A DNA stretch of 37,629 nucleotides from Hydrogenovibrio sp. UBA654 (lineage in GTDB: Bacteria > Pseudomonadota > Gammaproteobacteria > Thiomicrospirales > Thiomicrospiraceae), in contig DBOE01000081.1 of assembly GCA_002299585.1 (NCBI GenBank), positions 1-37,629 of the forward strand, read 5' to 3'. Both the position numbers and the translations under genes were made by a program. Positions 7,503 to 15,725 of this stretch are shown in pieces; the stretch's first letter is position 1; every line of letters starts with the position of its first letter. The notes under the pieces are model-generated. The model was not told the DNA's origin, made no database searches, and saw only the letters and a program-made list of their open reading frames with translations.

Positions 7503-9956
7503 GTGCAAGTTTTTAAAAAAACATTTAATCTTCTTGTTCGTCCTTATATTATCCTCTTGTTAATACTTCTTATGCTCTTCATTTCGCCTTGGATAAATAA
7601 AGATCGTCCACTAGATTATTTACAGCAAGTGATTACTAATTTAGAGCCAGAAACCATTTATAAATACTCCCTAACAATGGAGTTTAATTCAGAAGACTAT
7701 GTAAAAGTCTCTACTTATTTACCTATGGAAGATGCTAGGCAAGAAAATCTAGAGGAAGTGATCAGTGCCAAAGGTCTGGAAATTGAAGATAGAATAATTA
7801 AAGATAGTCGCTTTATTAAATTTTATGGAAAGAGCTTGACTCAGCAAATATATTATAGTGCTTTATTGTCGCTACGAGCTGTAGAATATGATATTTCATC
7901 AGAAATTAAAATCCCTAGATATTATGAAAATGATTTATCTAATTATCTTGATAGTACAGATGTAATCCCTGTTAATCATCCTGAAATAATTGCACAATGG
8001 AATAAAATAAAGCCTAGCAATGAGCGGAACATGTTGCAAGTATTGAATGCTATTTATAATTATACATACAATGATATAGAAACTCTGCCATTTAAGGGTT
8101 TAACTGATTCCTTAACCGCGTTGCGATTAGGTGTTGCTAGTTGTAATGGCAAGAGTCGTCTATTTTTGAGCTTAGCCAGACTTAATAATATCCCCACCCG
8201 CCTAGTAGGGGGGGTGATTTTAAATGGTAAAAAAAAGAAAACCTCTCATCAGTGGGTTGAGGTTTTTATTCAGGATACTTGGGTACCTTTTGATGTAACT
8301 AATGGACATTTTGCATCCTTACCTGAAAAATATGTGGGGCTATACCGAGGTGATTACTATTTGTTCAAACATACTCCTAACATTAAATTTGATTATTACT
8401 TTACCTCTTCTCGTAAAACTATAGCTCCTGCGGTTTATCGGGATATTGTTATAAACAATGAACTGCTACCTAATGCTAGCCAAATGTTGCAGGATTTAGG
8501 CATACCTATTAAAGCGTCATTGATTTTTTTGTTATTTCCTTTAAGCACTTTGTTAATTGCCTTTCTGCGGAATATAGTAGGCCTAAAAACCTTTAGTATT
8601 TTTATGCCGATGTTAGTCGCCGCCGCTCTTATGTACACTGGTTTTTGGGCAGGTTTAATTGGGCTTTCTTTTGTCTTAGCTTTAGCGGTTGTATCACATC
8701 ATATTTTGGGCAAGTTTCATATATTAAAAATACCCAGATTAGCAGCAGTTGTAACTATTATTTCAATTACGGTGCTCTATGGAATTGTTTTTGTTGAGAT
8801 ACCGATGGGAGTTGAAATTGGTATCTTGGCATTATTTCCAGTAATAATACTTAGTTTTACTGCTGATAATATTCATGAAATGTCAAGTGAGAGTGATTGG
8901 CGAGGTTTGCTACATAGCGGCATTGGCACACTAGTGTCTATAGTTTTATGTTATGTAATTTTTAACTCTATTCTTTTACAAGGTCTATTTTCTTTATATC
9001 CAGAACTTTTGTTTGTCATCTTATTAGCTTTGTTGTACATAGGCTCTTGGTCAGGTATGCGGGTTATAGAAACCTTTCGTTTTTGGTCATTATTAGGTCG
9101 ATTAGATAGCCGCGTACTGGCTATGAATGACAGAAATATAAATTTAGTTAATAAACGCAATGATAAAAATTTAATGAAATTAGCGATAGATAAATTGCAA
9201 ACTAAAAAAGCACTAGAAGCTAAAAATATACCCCACCCTAAAACCTTAGCTAGGTGTCGTAACCATGCCGAAATAGAACCTTTTTTAAAGGTTATCGAAA
9301 AGCACAATGAGTTTGTGCTTAAGCCTAACAAGGGTTCTGGTGGTGGAGGGATCTTGATTTTAGAAAAAGATCCAAGTAATGAAGGCTTTATAACCAAGTC
9401 TGGGCGTCATTATAGTGTTGATAATTTGCGAAAACATATAGGGGAAATTCTTTATGGGCATTTTGCTCAAGACGGAGAAGAGGATGAGGTTTTTGTTGAA
9501 CCCTTAATAAAGCAACACCATAGCTTGGCAAAGTTTGCCCCCTTGGGTTTATGTGACATAAGAGTAATTATAGTTAATGGGCAATTAATAAGTGCTATGC
9601 TTAGAGTTCCTACAGCTAGTTCTGATGGCAAGGCCAACTTACATCAGGGCTCAATTGGAGTTGCTATTAATATGGATACAGGAAAGGTAGAAAGGGCTTC
9701 ACTTAAAGGTATTGAAATTACGCATCACCCAGACCTTAATGTAGAATTTAAGGACATAAAAATACCTTTTTGGGAGCAAATAAGAGAAATTGCCAAAAAC
9801 TGTTATATAGCAATACCTTTAGGGTTTATGGGGACTGACATTTGCCTTGATGAAGATTTCGGCCCGTTGGTACTTGAAGTAAATGGCAGGCCTGGTCTTG
9901 AAATTCAGAATGTACAAGATTATGGCATGAAAGTCCCTATCTATGAGGCATTTTAA
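7503..9956 (+). CDS. Transglutaminase-like / seven-helix / ATP-grasp ligase fusion protein
   Basis: An 817-residue three-part protein. An N-terminal membrane anchor (about 14-30) leads to a periplasmic transglutaminase-like domain (about 50-325). A block of roughly seven hydrophobic helices follows (about 336-515). The C-terminal cytoplasmic part (about 525-817) is an ATP-grasp domain with the Gly-rich loop FVLKPNKGSGGGGILIL at 605-621 and the metal/ATP-binding end LVLEVNGRPGLEIQ at 789-802. These domains match the families named inactive transglutaminase, 7TM_transglut and alpha-L-glutamate-ligase-like protein, known from comparative genomics as a predicted peptide-modification system and usually encoded by two genes. 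Here they are one chain. Cys214, His249 and Asp264 stand where a catalytic triad would be. The start is GTG with AGGA upstream. The next gene begins 2 bp later. The substrate is unknown. Confidence 0.85.
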   Translation: MQVFKKTFNLLVRPYIILLLILLMLFISPWINKDRPLDYLQQVITNLEPETIYKYSLTMEFNSEDYVKVSTYLPMEDARQENLEEVISAKGLEIEDRIIKDSRFIKFYGKSLTQQIYYSALLSLRAVEYDISSEIKIPRYYENDLSNYLDSTDVIPVNHPEIIAQWNKIKPSNERNMLQVLNAIYNYTYNDIETLPFKGLTDSLTALRLGVASCNGKSRLFLSLARLNNIPTRLVGGVILNGKKKKTSHQWVEVFIQDTWVPFDVTNGHFASLPEKYVGLYRGDYYLFKHTPNIKFDYYFTSSRKTIAPAVYRDIVINNELLPNASQMLQDLGIPIKASLIFLLFPLSTLLIAFLRNIVGLKTFSIFMPMLVAAALMYTGFWAGLIGLSFVLALAVVSHHILGKFHILKIPRLAAVVTIISITVLYGIVFVEIPMGVEIGILALFPVIILSFTADNIHEMSSESDWRGLLHSGIGTLVSIVLCYVIFNSILLQGLFSLYPELLFVILLALLYIGSWSGMRVIETFRFWSLLGRLDSRVLAMNDRNINLVNKRNDKNLMKLAIDKLQTKKALEAKNIPHPKTLARCRNHAEIEPFLKVIEKHNEFVLKPNKGSGGGGILILEKDPSNEGFITKSGRHYSVDNLRKHIGEILYGHFAQDGEEDEVFVEPLIKQHHSLAKFAPLGLCDIRVIIVNGQLISAMLRVPTASSDGKANLHQGSIGVAINMDTGKVERASLKGIEITHHPDLNVEFKDIKIPFWEQIREIAKNCYIAIPLGFMGTDICLDEDFGPLVLEVNGRPGLEIQNVQDYGMKVPIYEAF

Positions 9957-9958
9957 CA

Positions 9959-11881
9959 ATGGTTAAATATTTGTTGACCCAAACAGGATTGCCCCATTTT
10001 GTTATAGCACTAATTTTTATAGGAGCTGTGGCTTATGCAGAAATAAGTATGCAGTCAAGTTCTAAGAGATTATCTACAGTTACTATAGCACCGTTAGCTG
10101 ATTATAGCTTTGAAGAACAGCCTATAAAAAAAATAGATATTACTAAAAATAGTGAACAAGTAAATGCACTTGTGCGGTTATTTACAAATAGCAAAGAAGC
10201 TTTTAAGTCTAGGGAAACTAATCCACAATTTACCGCTCTAGATAAACAAGCAAAGCTAGCTGTTATTATTTCTTTAGCTCATGCTTTTTTTATAAAAAAA
10301 AGCTTTAGTGATGCTGTTAAAGCTCTAGAAGTGTTGAGTGAAAAGCAGCGTTTGCAAAATAAGCTACAATTTATGTATGCCCGTTCATTATCTAACATTG
10401 CAGAATATGATAAGGCAATAAAGCAATATCAACAGCTATTAATAGCCCAACCTAAATCTCAAGCAGGAACTTTAAATTTAGGTATATTATTACGCCGAGA
10501 GAATCGTTATAAAGAAGCTATAGAGGTATTTGTCCGGGCGATAAAAATTTCCAGTGGCAATATTAAAGCAGCAGCTTTTTCAGGAAAAGCAACTTGTTAT
10601 ATGTCGTTAGGAGAATATAAACAAGCTATTGTTGCTTATAAAAAATCTATTGAATATCGCCCGACTAAGGCATCTACATGGATGTCATTGGCAGGAGCTC
10701 TCGCGGCTAATAATGAAAACCTTAGAGAGGTCATAAAAACTTTTGATCGAGGGATTGCTCTAGATCAAAGAAATTATAAATATTACATACGAAAAGCAAA
10801 ATTTCAAACAATAAATTTTAGCTATTTTGATGCAGCTAATACTTTAAAAAAAGCTCTTATCTTTTCAAGTAATGCCAAGCTTTATGAAATGATGGCTTGG
10901 TTACAGATTGAACAAGCCAATAGATCACAGGCTAATGAATTTTTATCTTTGTTGGCAAAAAAATCACTAACAATATCGCAAAAAAAACGCGGTAAATTAT
11001 TAAATCTTTATGTAGATAAAAAATATAAAAAATTAATTAAAATTTTAAATTCCAAAAAAAAATTAACTAAAGAAATGCACTATTTAAAAGCCATTGCTTA
11101 TAGAAAGTCGGGCTTTTTTGATAAAGCTAGTGAAATTTTGAATAAATTATCGACTAGCAACCAATTTGGTTGGCGAGCTAAAATACATTTAGCAAGAATC
11201 GATCGCTCAAGAGGCAAATATATCGAAGCAAATAAAATTTATGAAAAATTATTAACTCATAATTACAATGTCGCCTTTCTTTGGTTTGAGAATGCTCTGG
11301 TGCATGAAAATCTGCTACAGCCAGTCTCTGGATTATTAAAAATTAAGCATGCAGTTAATTTACAGCCTAAAAATATAGTATATAAGCTTGCTAAAGCTCG
11401 CCTTTTGGCTATGTCGGGTAAACTATCATCTGCTATGGAAATTGTAGACTTGGTACTGGCACAGAAAAAAAATTATATTAAGGCTCTTAAAATTAAAGCA
11501 GAATTGTATGCGGCAAAAAATGACTCTAATAACCAAATTAAAGTTTATAAACATCTTATAGAGTTACAAGAGAACGATTATACAAGCAAGGAAAAACTTG
11601 CTCAAGCCTATATTACCTTGGGCAACATAAAAGAAGGACAACAGCTACTGCTAAAAATACTAGGTGAGCAAAGTCATAATATCTCTGTAAGATACATATT
11701 GGCAAATTCTTATTATCAATCAAATGAATTAACAAAAAGCTTGGGCGAAGTTAAAAAAATTCTACTTTTAGATAAAGATAATAAGCAGGCAAAAGATTTA
11801 AAGCAGTTAATACTGTCTAAAATAAAAGAGCAACAAGTAGAAACAGAGGATATGATACTTAAGGAAAAACTTAATAACTGA
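9959..11881 (+). CDS. Membrane-anchored TPR-repeat protein
   Basis: A 640-residue protein with one N-terminal hydrophobic segment (about residues 8-26), probably a signal anchor that leaves the rest in the periplasm. Much of the remainder is made of helical TPR-type repeats. Clear units include LNLGILLRRENRYKEAIEVF, AFSGKATCYMSLGEYKQAIV and KLAQAYITLGNIKEGQQLL, with the usual small residues at helix crossings. TPR arrays bind other proteins or peptides. The gene starts 2 bp after the transglutaminase-like/ATP-grasp gene, so the two are almost certainly cotranslated and probably form a complex at the inner membrane. The composition is rich in Lys and Ile, as expected at this GC. I do not recognise a named family beyond TPR. 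Confidence 0.85.
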   Translation: MVKYLLTQTGLPHFVIALIFIGAVAYAEISMQSSSKRLSTVTIAPLADYSFEEQPIKKIDITKNSEQVNALVRLFTNSKEAFKSRETNPQFTALDKQAKLAVIISLAHAFFIKKSFSDAVKALEVLSEKQRLQNKLQFMYARSLSNIAEYDKAIKQYQQLLIAQPKSQAGTLNLGILLRRENRYKEAIEVFVRAIKISSGNIKAAAFSGKATCYMSLGEYKQAIVAYKKSIEYRPTKASTWMSLAGALAANNENLREVIKTFDRGIALDQRNYKYYIRKAKFQTINFSYFDAANTLKKALIFSSNAKLYEMMAWLQIEQANRSQANEFLSLLAKKSLTISQKKRGKLLNLYVDKKYKKLIKILNSKKKLTKEMHYLKAIAYRKSGFFDKASEILNKLSTSNQFGWRAKIHLARIDRSRGKYIEANKIYEKLLTHNYNVAFLWFENALVHENLLQPVSGLLKIKHAVNLQPKNIVYKLAKARLLAMSGKLSSAMEIVDLVLAQKKNYIKALKIKAELYAAKNDSNNQIKVYKHLIELQENDYTSKEKLAQAYITLGNIKEGQQLLLKILGEQSHNISVRYILANSYYQSNELTKSLGEVKKILLLDKDNKQAKDLKQLILSKIKEQQVETEDMILKEKLNN

Positions 11882-12003
11882 TTAAAATTATTGTGTAACT
11901 TACCGAAATAGTTTTATCTAAAGAATTGATTGTTGTTATTTATGGATTTAATCAAGTACAATGGCGGTGTTACAATTTTTAATTTAAAAAAAGGTGATAA
12001 ATT

Positions 12004-13149
12004 ATGTTAAAATATATTGTAAAACTTAATAGTTTTGTGTGGAAGGCTATTTTAATAGCCAGCTTTAGTAGTTTTTTAGTTGCTTGTAGTGATGACGTTG
12101 GTACTGATACTGTCTATATTGAAGGTCACAGCAGTGGTACTGGTGGTGATGCTGGTGATGCTGGTGCTGGTGGTGGTGGTGATGGTGATCCTGTTCACAT
12201 CCCAGGCTCTGGCACCACCGATGGTAACGTGGAGCGTAAAGACACTCATTATGCTCGTGACATTACTATAAAAGGTTATAAGGCTTATGTTGCTGATGGG
12301 CATAAAGGCTTATTAGTGTTCAGTATAGACTCCACTACTGGTAACCTAACAAGCAAAATTGGTAAATTTAAAGCTAGTGTTAGCCCAAGTACTCATGATG
12401 TTGCTATATCTTCTGATGGTACTAAGGCTTATATAGCTGATTATACTAGTCTTAGAGTATTAGATGTAAGCGATCTTAGTAGCCGCATAACCGAACTTGG
12501 CAGTATTGTTACTCCTGGACATGCCGATGGCGTTGTACTATCTCCAGATGGTAATACTGTTTATGTTGCGGATAAAACTAGTGTAACCTCTTACAATGTA
12601 AGCAATCCTGCAAACATTACAGTTAATAGTACCTATTCAACAAATACTCCACATAATCATTGTTATGGGCTTGATATCTCTGTTGATGGCAATACAATTT
12701 ATGCAGCGGTTAGCAGAAAAGGGCTAGTAGCTTTAAACGCTTCCGACCTAAGTGAAGTTGGTGTTTTAGATACGCATTATGCACATAGAGTTAATGTTTA
12801 TGGCACTACCGCTTATGTTGGTGATGGGCATGCAGGGCTTAAAATAATAAATGTAAGTAATCCCAGTAATATGTCCTTAATAGGTAGCTTTAATACACCT
12901 GACTCAGCTTTTGGAGTAGCTGTTTCTGGTACCAAAGCTTATGTTGCGGATCATCATAATGGCTTAGTTATAGTAAATATAAATGATCCTGCAAACCCAA
13001 CTATAAATTCAACTCCAGTTGCTCCAACAACAGATCCTCATGGGCGTAGAGGCAGGACTGCTAGATCTTATGGGGTTGCTATTAGTGGTGGTAATGCTTA
13101 TGTAGCAACTGCTTATGATGGTATATATAAAGTGCCTTTAGCACAGTAA
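12004..13149 (+). CDS. LVIVD-repeat beta-propeller lipoprotein
   Basis: A 381-residue lipoprotein. The signal peptide ends in the lipobox LVAC with Cys28, and Ser at +2 predicts outer-membrane sorting. A Gly/Asp-rich linker (about residues 45-60) leads into seven similar units, each with a strand such as KAYVADGHKGLLVF, KAYIADYTSLRVLDVS, TAYVGDGHAGLKIINVS or KAYVADHHNGLVIVNIN. That is the LVIVD repeat, and seven copies fit one closed seven-blade propeller. Such propellers serve as binding scaffolds at the cell surface or in the periplasm. The gene follows the TPR gene by 122 bp, with its own AGGTGAT ribosome site, and ends before a strong terminator. It may be the outer-membrane partner of the upstream system, but it could also be independent. 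Confidence 0.83.
   Translation: MLKYIVKLNSFVWKAILIASFSSFLVACSDDVGTDTVYIEGHSSGTGGDAGDAGAGGGGDGDPVHIPGSGTTDGNVERKDTHYARDITIKGYKAYVADGHKGLLVFSIDSTTGNLTSKIGKFKASVSPSTHDVAISSDGTKAYIADYTSLRVLDVSDLSSRITELGSIVTPGHADGVVLSPDGNTVYVADKTSVTSYNVSNPANITVNSTYSTNTPHNHCYGLDISVDGNTIYAAVSRKGLVALNASDLSEVGVLDTHYAHRVNVYGTTAYVGDGHAGLKIINVSNPSNMSLIGSFNTPDSAFGVAVSGTKAYVADHHNGLVIVNINDPANPTINSTPVAPTTDPHGRRGRTARSYGVAISGGNAYVATAYDGIYKVPLAQ
12135..12189 (+). repeat. In-frame GGT/GAT/GCT triplet repeat
   Basis: About 18 triplets, nearly all GGT, GAT or GCT, encode a Gly/Asp/Ala linker between the lipobox and the first propeller blade. Copy-number change by slippage would lengthen or shorten the linker without breaking the frame. 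Confidence 0.6.
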
Positions 13150-13202
13150 ACTAATTTGTATTAGCAGATTCTAATCTGAATAGTTAATAACAAATAAAAC
13201 TT

Positions 13203-13231
13203 AAAAAAGGGGGCATATGTCCCCTTTTTTT
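13203..13231 (+). terminator. Intrinsic terminator after the LVIVD lipoprotein gene
   Basis: Six A residues, then GGGG paired with CCCC around GCATATGT (with a further G-U and C-G pair inside), then seven T residues. With A and T runs on both sides it could act in both directions. It separates the lipoprotein gene from fabA. Confidence 0.88.
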
Positions 13232-13261
13232 ATTATAAATCAATAATTACTCTCTGCTTAT

Positions 13262-13290
13262 TTGTAATCACTTTTAGAGGGCTGTATAAT
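13262..13290 (+). promoter_or_regulatory. fabA promoter
   Basis: A perfect -10 TATAAT (13285-13290) is preceded at 17 bp by TTGTAA (13262-13267), which matches the -35 consensus at four of six positions. It is 31 bp before the fabA ATG and is the only good promoter match in this gap. Confidence 0.6.
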
Positions 13291-13321
13291 AGCCACTTGA
13301 TTTATATATTTCGGACAATAA

Positions 13322-13837
13322 ATGAAACAACAATCTAGTTATACAAAAGAAGAGTTATTGGCAAGTGGGCGTGGGGAATTATTTGGTGAGGGTAATGCAC
13401 AATTACCCAAACCTCCTATGCTTATGTTTGACCGAATTACTCATATGTCTGAAGAAGGTGGCAAGTTTGCTAAAGGAGAAATAAGAGCTGAGCTAGATAT
13501 AACTAAAGACCTATGGTTTTTTGAGTGTCATTTTAATGATGACCCTGTTATGCCAGGTTGTTTAGGGCTTGATGCCATGTGGCAGTTGATTGGGTTTTTC
13601 TTAGGTTGGACAGGCGGGCTAGGTCGTGGTAGAGCTTTGGGTTGTGGGGAAGTTAAATTTTATGGTCAAGTTTTACCCACTGCTAAAAAAGTAGAATATG
13701 TTATTAATATGAAGCGGGTTATAAAAAGGAAACTTTATATGGGAATTGGTGATGCTCACCTGTTTGTTGATGGTAAAGAAATTTATTCAGCAAACAATCT
13801 TAAAGTTGGTTTATTTACTAATACGGATGCATTTTAA
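13322..13837 (+). CDS. fabA: 3-hydroxydecanoyl-ACP dehydratase/isomerase FabA
   Basis: A cytoplasmic hot-dog-fold enzyme of 171 residues, the usual FabA length. It dehydrates 3-hydroxyacyl-ACP and isomerises trans-2- to cis-3-decenoyl-ACP, the branch point to unsaturated fatty acids. The active-site pair is visible: His70 in FFECHFNDDPVMPGC and Asp84 in LGLDAMWQ, together with the FabA-specific RGRALGCGEVKF. The stop codon is followed at once by the fabB ATG, an arrangement common in gammaproteobacteria. A promoter at 13262-13290 precedes it. No FadR or FabR site was recognised. Confidence 0.97.
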   Translation: MKQQSSYTKEELLASGRGELFGEGNAQLPKPPMLMFDRITHMSEEGGKFAKGEIRAELDITKDLWFFECHFNDDPVMPGCLGLDAMWQLIGFFLGWTGGLGRGRALGCGEVKFYGQVLPTAKKVEYVINMKRVIKRKLYMGIGDAHLFVDGKEIYSANNLKVGLFTNTDAF

Positions 13838-15058
13838 ATGAAAAGAGTAGTTATAACGGGGGTAGGTATTGTTTCTAGCTTAGGAAACAATAAGGAAGAG
13901 GTTACTAGTTCTTTAAAACAGGGTAAGTCGGGGATTGTTTTTTCCCCTGAATATGAAGAAAATGGTATGCGTTCACAAGTTCATGGTGCGGTTAAAAATT
14001 TAGTTTTTAAGGATCTTATCGATCGTAAACAGTTAAGGTTTATGGGAGATGCCGCAGCTTATTCGTATATTGCTATGCAACAAGCTGTAGCAGATGCTGG
14101 TTTAACTGAAGAGCAGGTATCTAATCCTCGGGTTGGGCTTGTCGCTGGTTCGGGGGGGGGGTCTAATTATAATTCTACCCTAGCAGTAGATACCGCTAAA
14201 CAACGAGGTGTAAAGCGAGTTGGCCCTTATATGGTTACTAAAACTATGGGTTCAACTGTTTCGGCTTGCCTTGCTACACCTTTTAAAATAAAGGGCATTA
14301 ATTATTCAATCAGCTCTGCTTGTTCTACTTCTGCACATTGTGTAGGTACTGCTGTTGAGCAAATTCAACTGGGTAAGCAAGATATGGTTTTTGCCGGCGG
14401 TGGCGAGGAACTTCACTGGACTATGTCAGTAATGTTTGATGCTATGGGTGCCTTATCAACCAAGAACAATGATAACCCTACAAAAGCTTCTCGTGCTTAT
14501 GATGCTGATAGAGATGGTTTTGTTATCGCCGGTGGCGGTGGTATGCTGGTGGTTGAAGAACTAGAGCATGCTCTAGCTCGTGGAGCTAAAATATATGGCG
14601 AAATCACCGGTTATGGTGCTAACTCTGATGGTTATGACATGGTTGCCCCTTCTGGGGAGGGTGCAGTGCGGTGTATGAAAATGGCTTTAGAAACTGTGCC
14701 GGGTGAGATTGATTATATTAACCCTCATGGTACTTCTACCCCAGTTGGGGATACTAAAGAAGCCGCAGCAATTAGAGAGGTCTTTGGAGATAATTTACCT
14801 AAAATTAGCTCTACTAAATCTTTGTCAGGACATTCGCTTGGTGCAGCAGGAGTGCATGAATTAATTTATAGTTTATGTATGTTAGAACATGATTTTATTG
14901 CCCCATCAATTAACATTGATAACCTAGACCGAGAATGTGCTGGTATGCCGATAGTAACTAGTTTAATGGAAAATGCTGGTATGAAGAGATTTATGAGCAA
15001 TAGCTTTGGCTTTGGCGGCACTAATGCTTCTGTAGTTGTGGAAAAATATAAAGCTTAA
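13838..15058 (+). CDS. fabB: 3-oxoacyl-ACP synthase I FabB
   Basis: A 406-residue ketoacyl-ACP synthase that elongates the cis-3-decenoyl-ACP made by FabA. The catalytic triad is intact: Cys162 in SISSACSTSAHC, His297 in NPHGTSTPVGD and His332 in KSLSGHSLGAAGVHE. The C-terminal NSFGFGGTNASVV glycine motif is present. The start codon abuts the fabA stop. A notable detail is a run of ten G residues (14152-14161) encoding the conserved GSGGGS loop; one base gained or lost there would destroy the gene. Confidence 0.97.
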   Translation: MKRVVITGVGIVSSLGNNKEEVTSSLKQGKSGIVFSPEYEENGMRSQVHGAVKNLVFKDLIDRKQLRFMGDAAAYSYIAMQQAVADAGLTEEQVSNPRVGLVAGSGGGSNYNSTLAVDTAKQRGVKRVGPYMVTKTMGSTVSACLATPFKIKGINYSISSACSTSAHCVGTAVEQIQLGKQDMVFAGGGEELHWTMSVMFDAMGALSTKNNDNPTKASRAYDADRDGFVIAGGGGMLVVEELEHALARGAKIYGEITGYGANSDGYDMVAPSGEGAVRCMKMALETVPGEIDYINPHGTSTPVGDTKEAAAIREVFGDNLPKISSTKSLSGHSLGAAGVHELIYSLCMLEHDFIAPSINIDNLDRECAGMPIVTSLMENAGMKRFMSNSFGFGGTNASVVVEKYKA

Positions 15059-15075
15059 AAAATATTTTTTATCTG

Positions 15076-15723
15076 CTAACAATAAGGCCATGGAGCATTA
15101 CAAGAATTATTGTTAGGCGGACGCTTATTTTTTATATCCTCATAGCTTTTATATCTTGAGCAGTTTTTTAGTTGCTGTTTATATGTATAAGCTCTTCGTT
15201 GAACTTTTTTAGCCACCTTAAGTAACCAATGTTTTTTTAAATAGGTTCTTCTTTGAAAGCCACCTTGTCCTTCGTGATATGCAAGGTATAGCCGGTAAGC
15301 ATCGTGGCGACTAATTCTATTTTTTTTATGGGATTGGTAGTTATACCAGCCAATAAAGTCTAGTGAATCTTCAACATCTGAACGCCTAGCAGAACTATTG
15401 CCGGTATCTCTTTGATATTCTAACCAAACAGGATCTTGGGCTTGTGAATATCCGTAGGAAGAAGATCTTCTTGGTAGGGGTATAAAACCTAGAGCGTAGG
15501 GTCTTGGTGGCTGTGCATCATCTTTAAACCTAGACTCCTGATGGATAAATGCCATTAAGATATATTCTGGAGTACCCCATCTGGCGGCAGACTCTTTGGC
15601 AGCATCTTCCCAATCATCATCATATTCATATATATGGCATATATTGTTATGGGATTCTTTAGGTGGGTTACTTGAGCAAGCATTGATTAATAGCGGTATA
15701 AATATTAGTAGTAAAATTTTCAT
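15076..15723 (-). CDS. Lytic transglycosylase-like lipoprotein (SLT domain)
   Basis: A 215-residue lipoprotein: a short signal ends in LINAC with Cys16, and Ser follows at +2, predicting an outer-membrane location. The mature part resembles the goose-lysozyme/SLT fold. ILMAFIHQESRF carries the probable catalytic Glu, SSSYGYSQAQDPVW is the usual substrate-groove segment and YRLYLAYHEGQGGF is the third family block. The protein would cleave peptidoglycan glycan strands. It lies 2 bp after the RMF-like membrane protein gene and is probably the last gene of an operon that starts at ftsY. It converges on fabB with only 17 bp between. Confidence 0.82.
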   Translation of the reverse strand: MKILLLIFIPLLINACSSNPPKESHNNICHIYEYDDDWEDAAKESAARWGTPEYILMAFIHQESRFKDDAQPPRPYALGFIPLPRRSSSYGYSQAQDPVWLEYQRDTGNSSARRSDVEDSLDFIGWYNYQSHKKNRISRHDAYRLYLAYHEGQGGFQRRTYLKKHWLLKVAKKVQRRAYTYKQQLKNCSRYKSYEDIKNKRPPNNNSCNAPWPYC

Positions 15724-15725
15724 AG

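Noticed and set aside
8951..9397. 148-codon minus-strand frame inside the transglutaminase-like/ATP-grasp gene
   Set aside because: It lies wholly within a well-supported gene, and its translation has no recognisable domain.
12076..12303. Minus-strand open frame opposite the LVIVD lipoprotein start
   Set aside because: It is the shadow of the GGT/GAT repeat: a Thr/Ile-rich low-complexity translation with no ribosome site and no known family.
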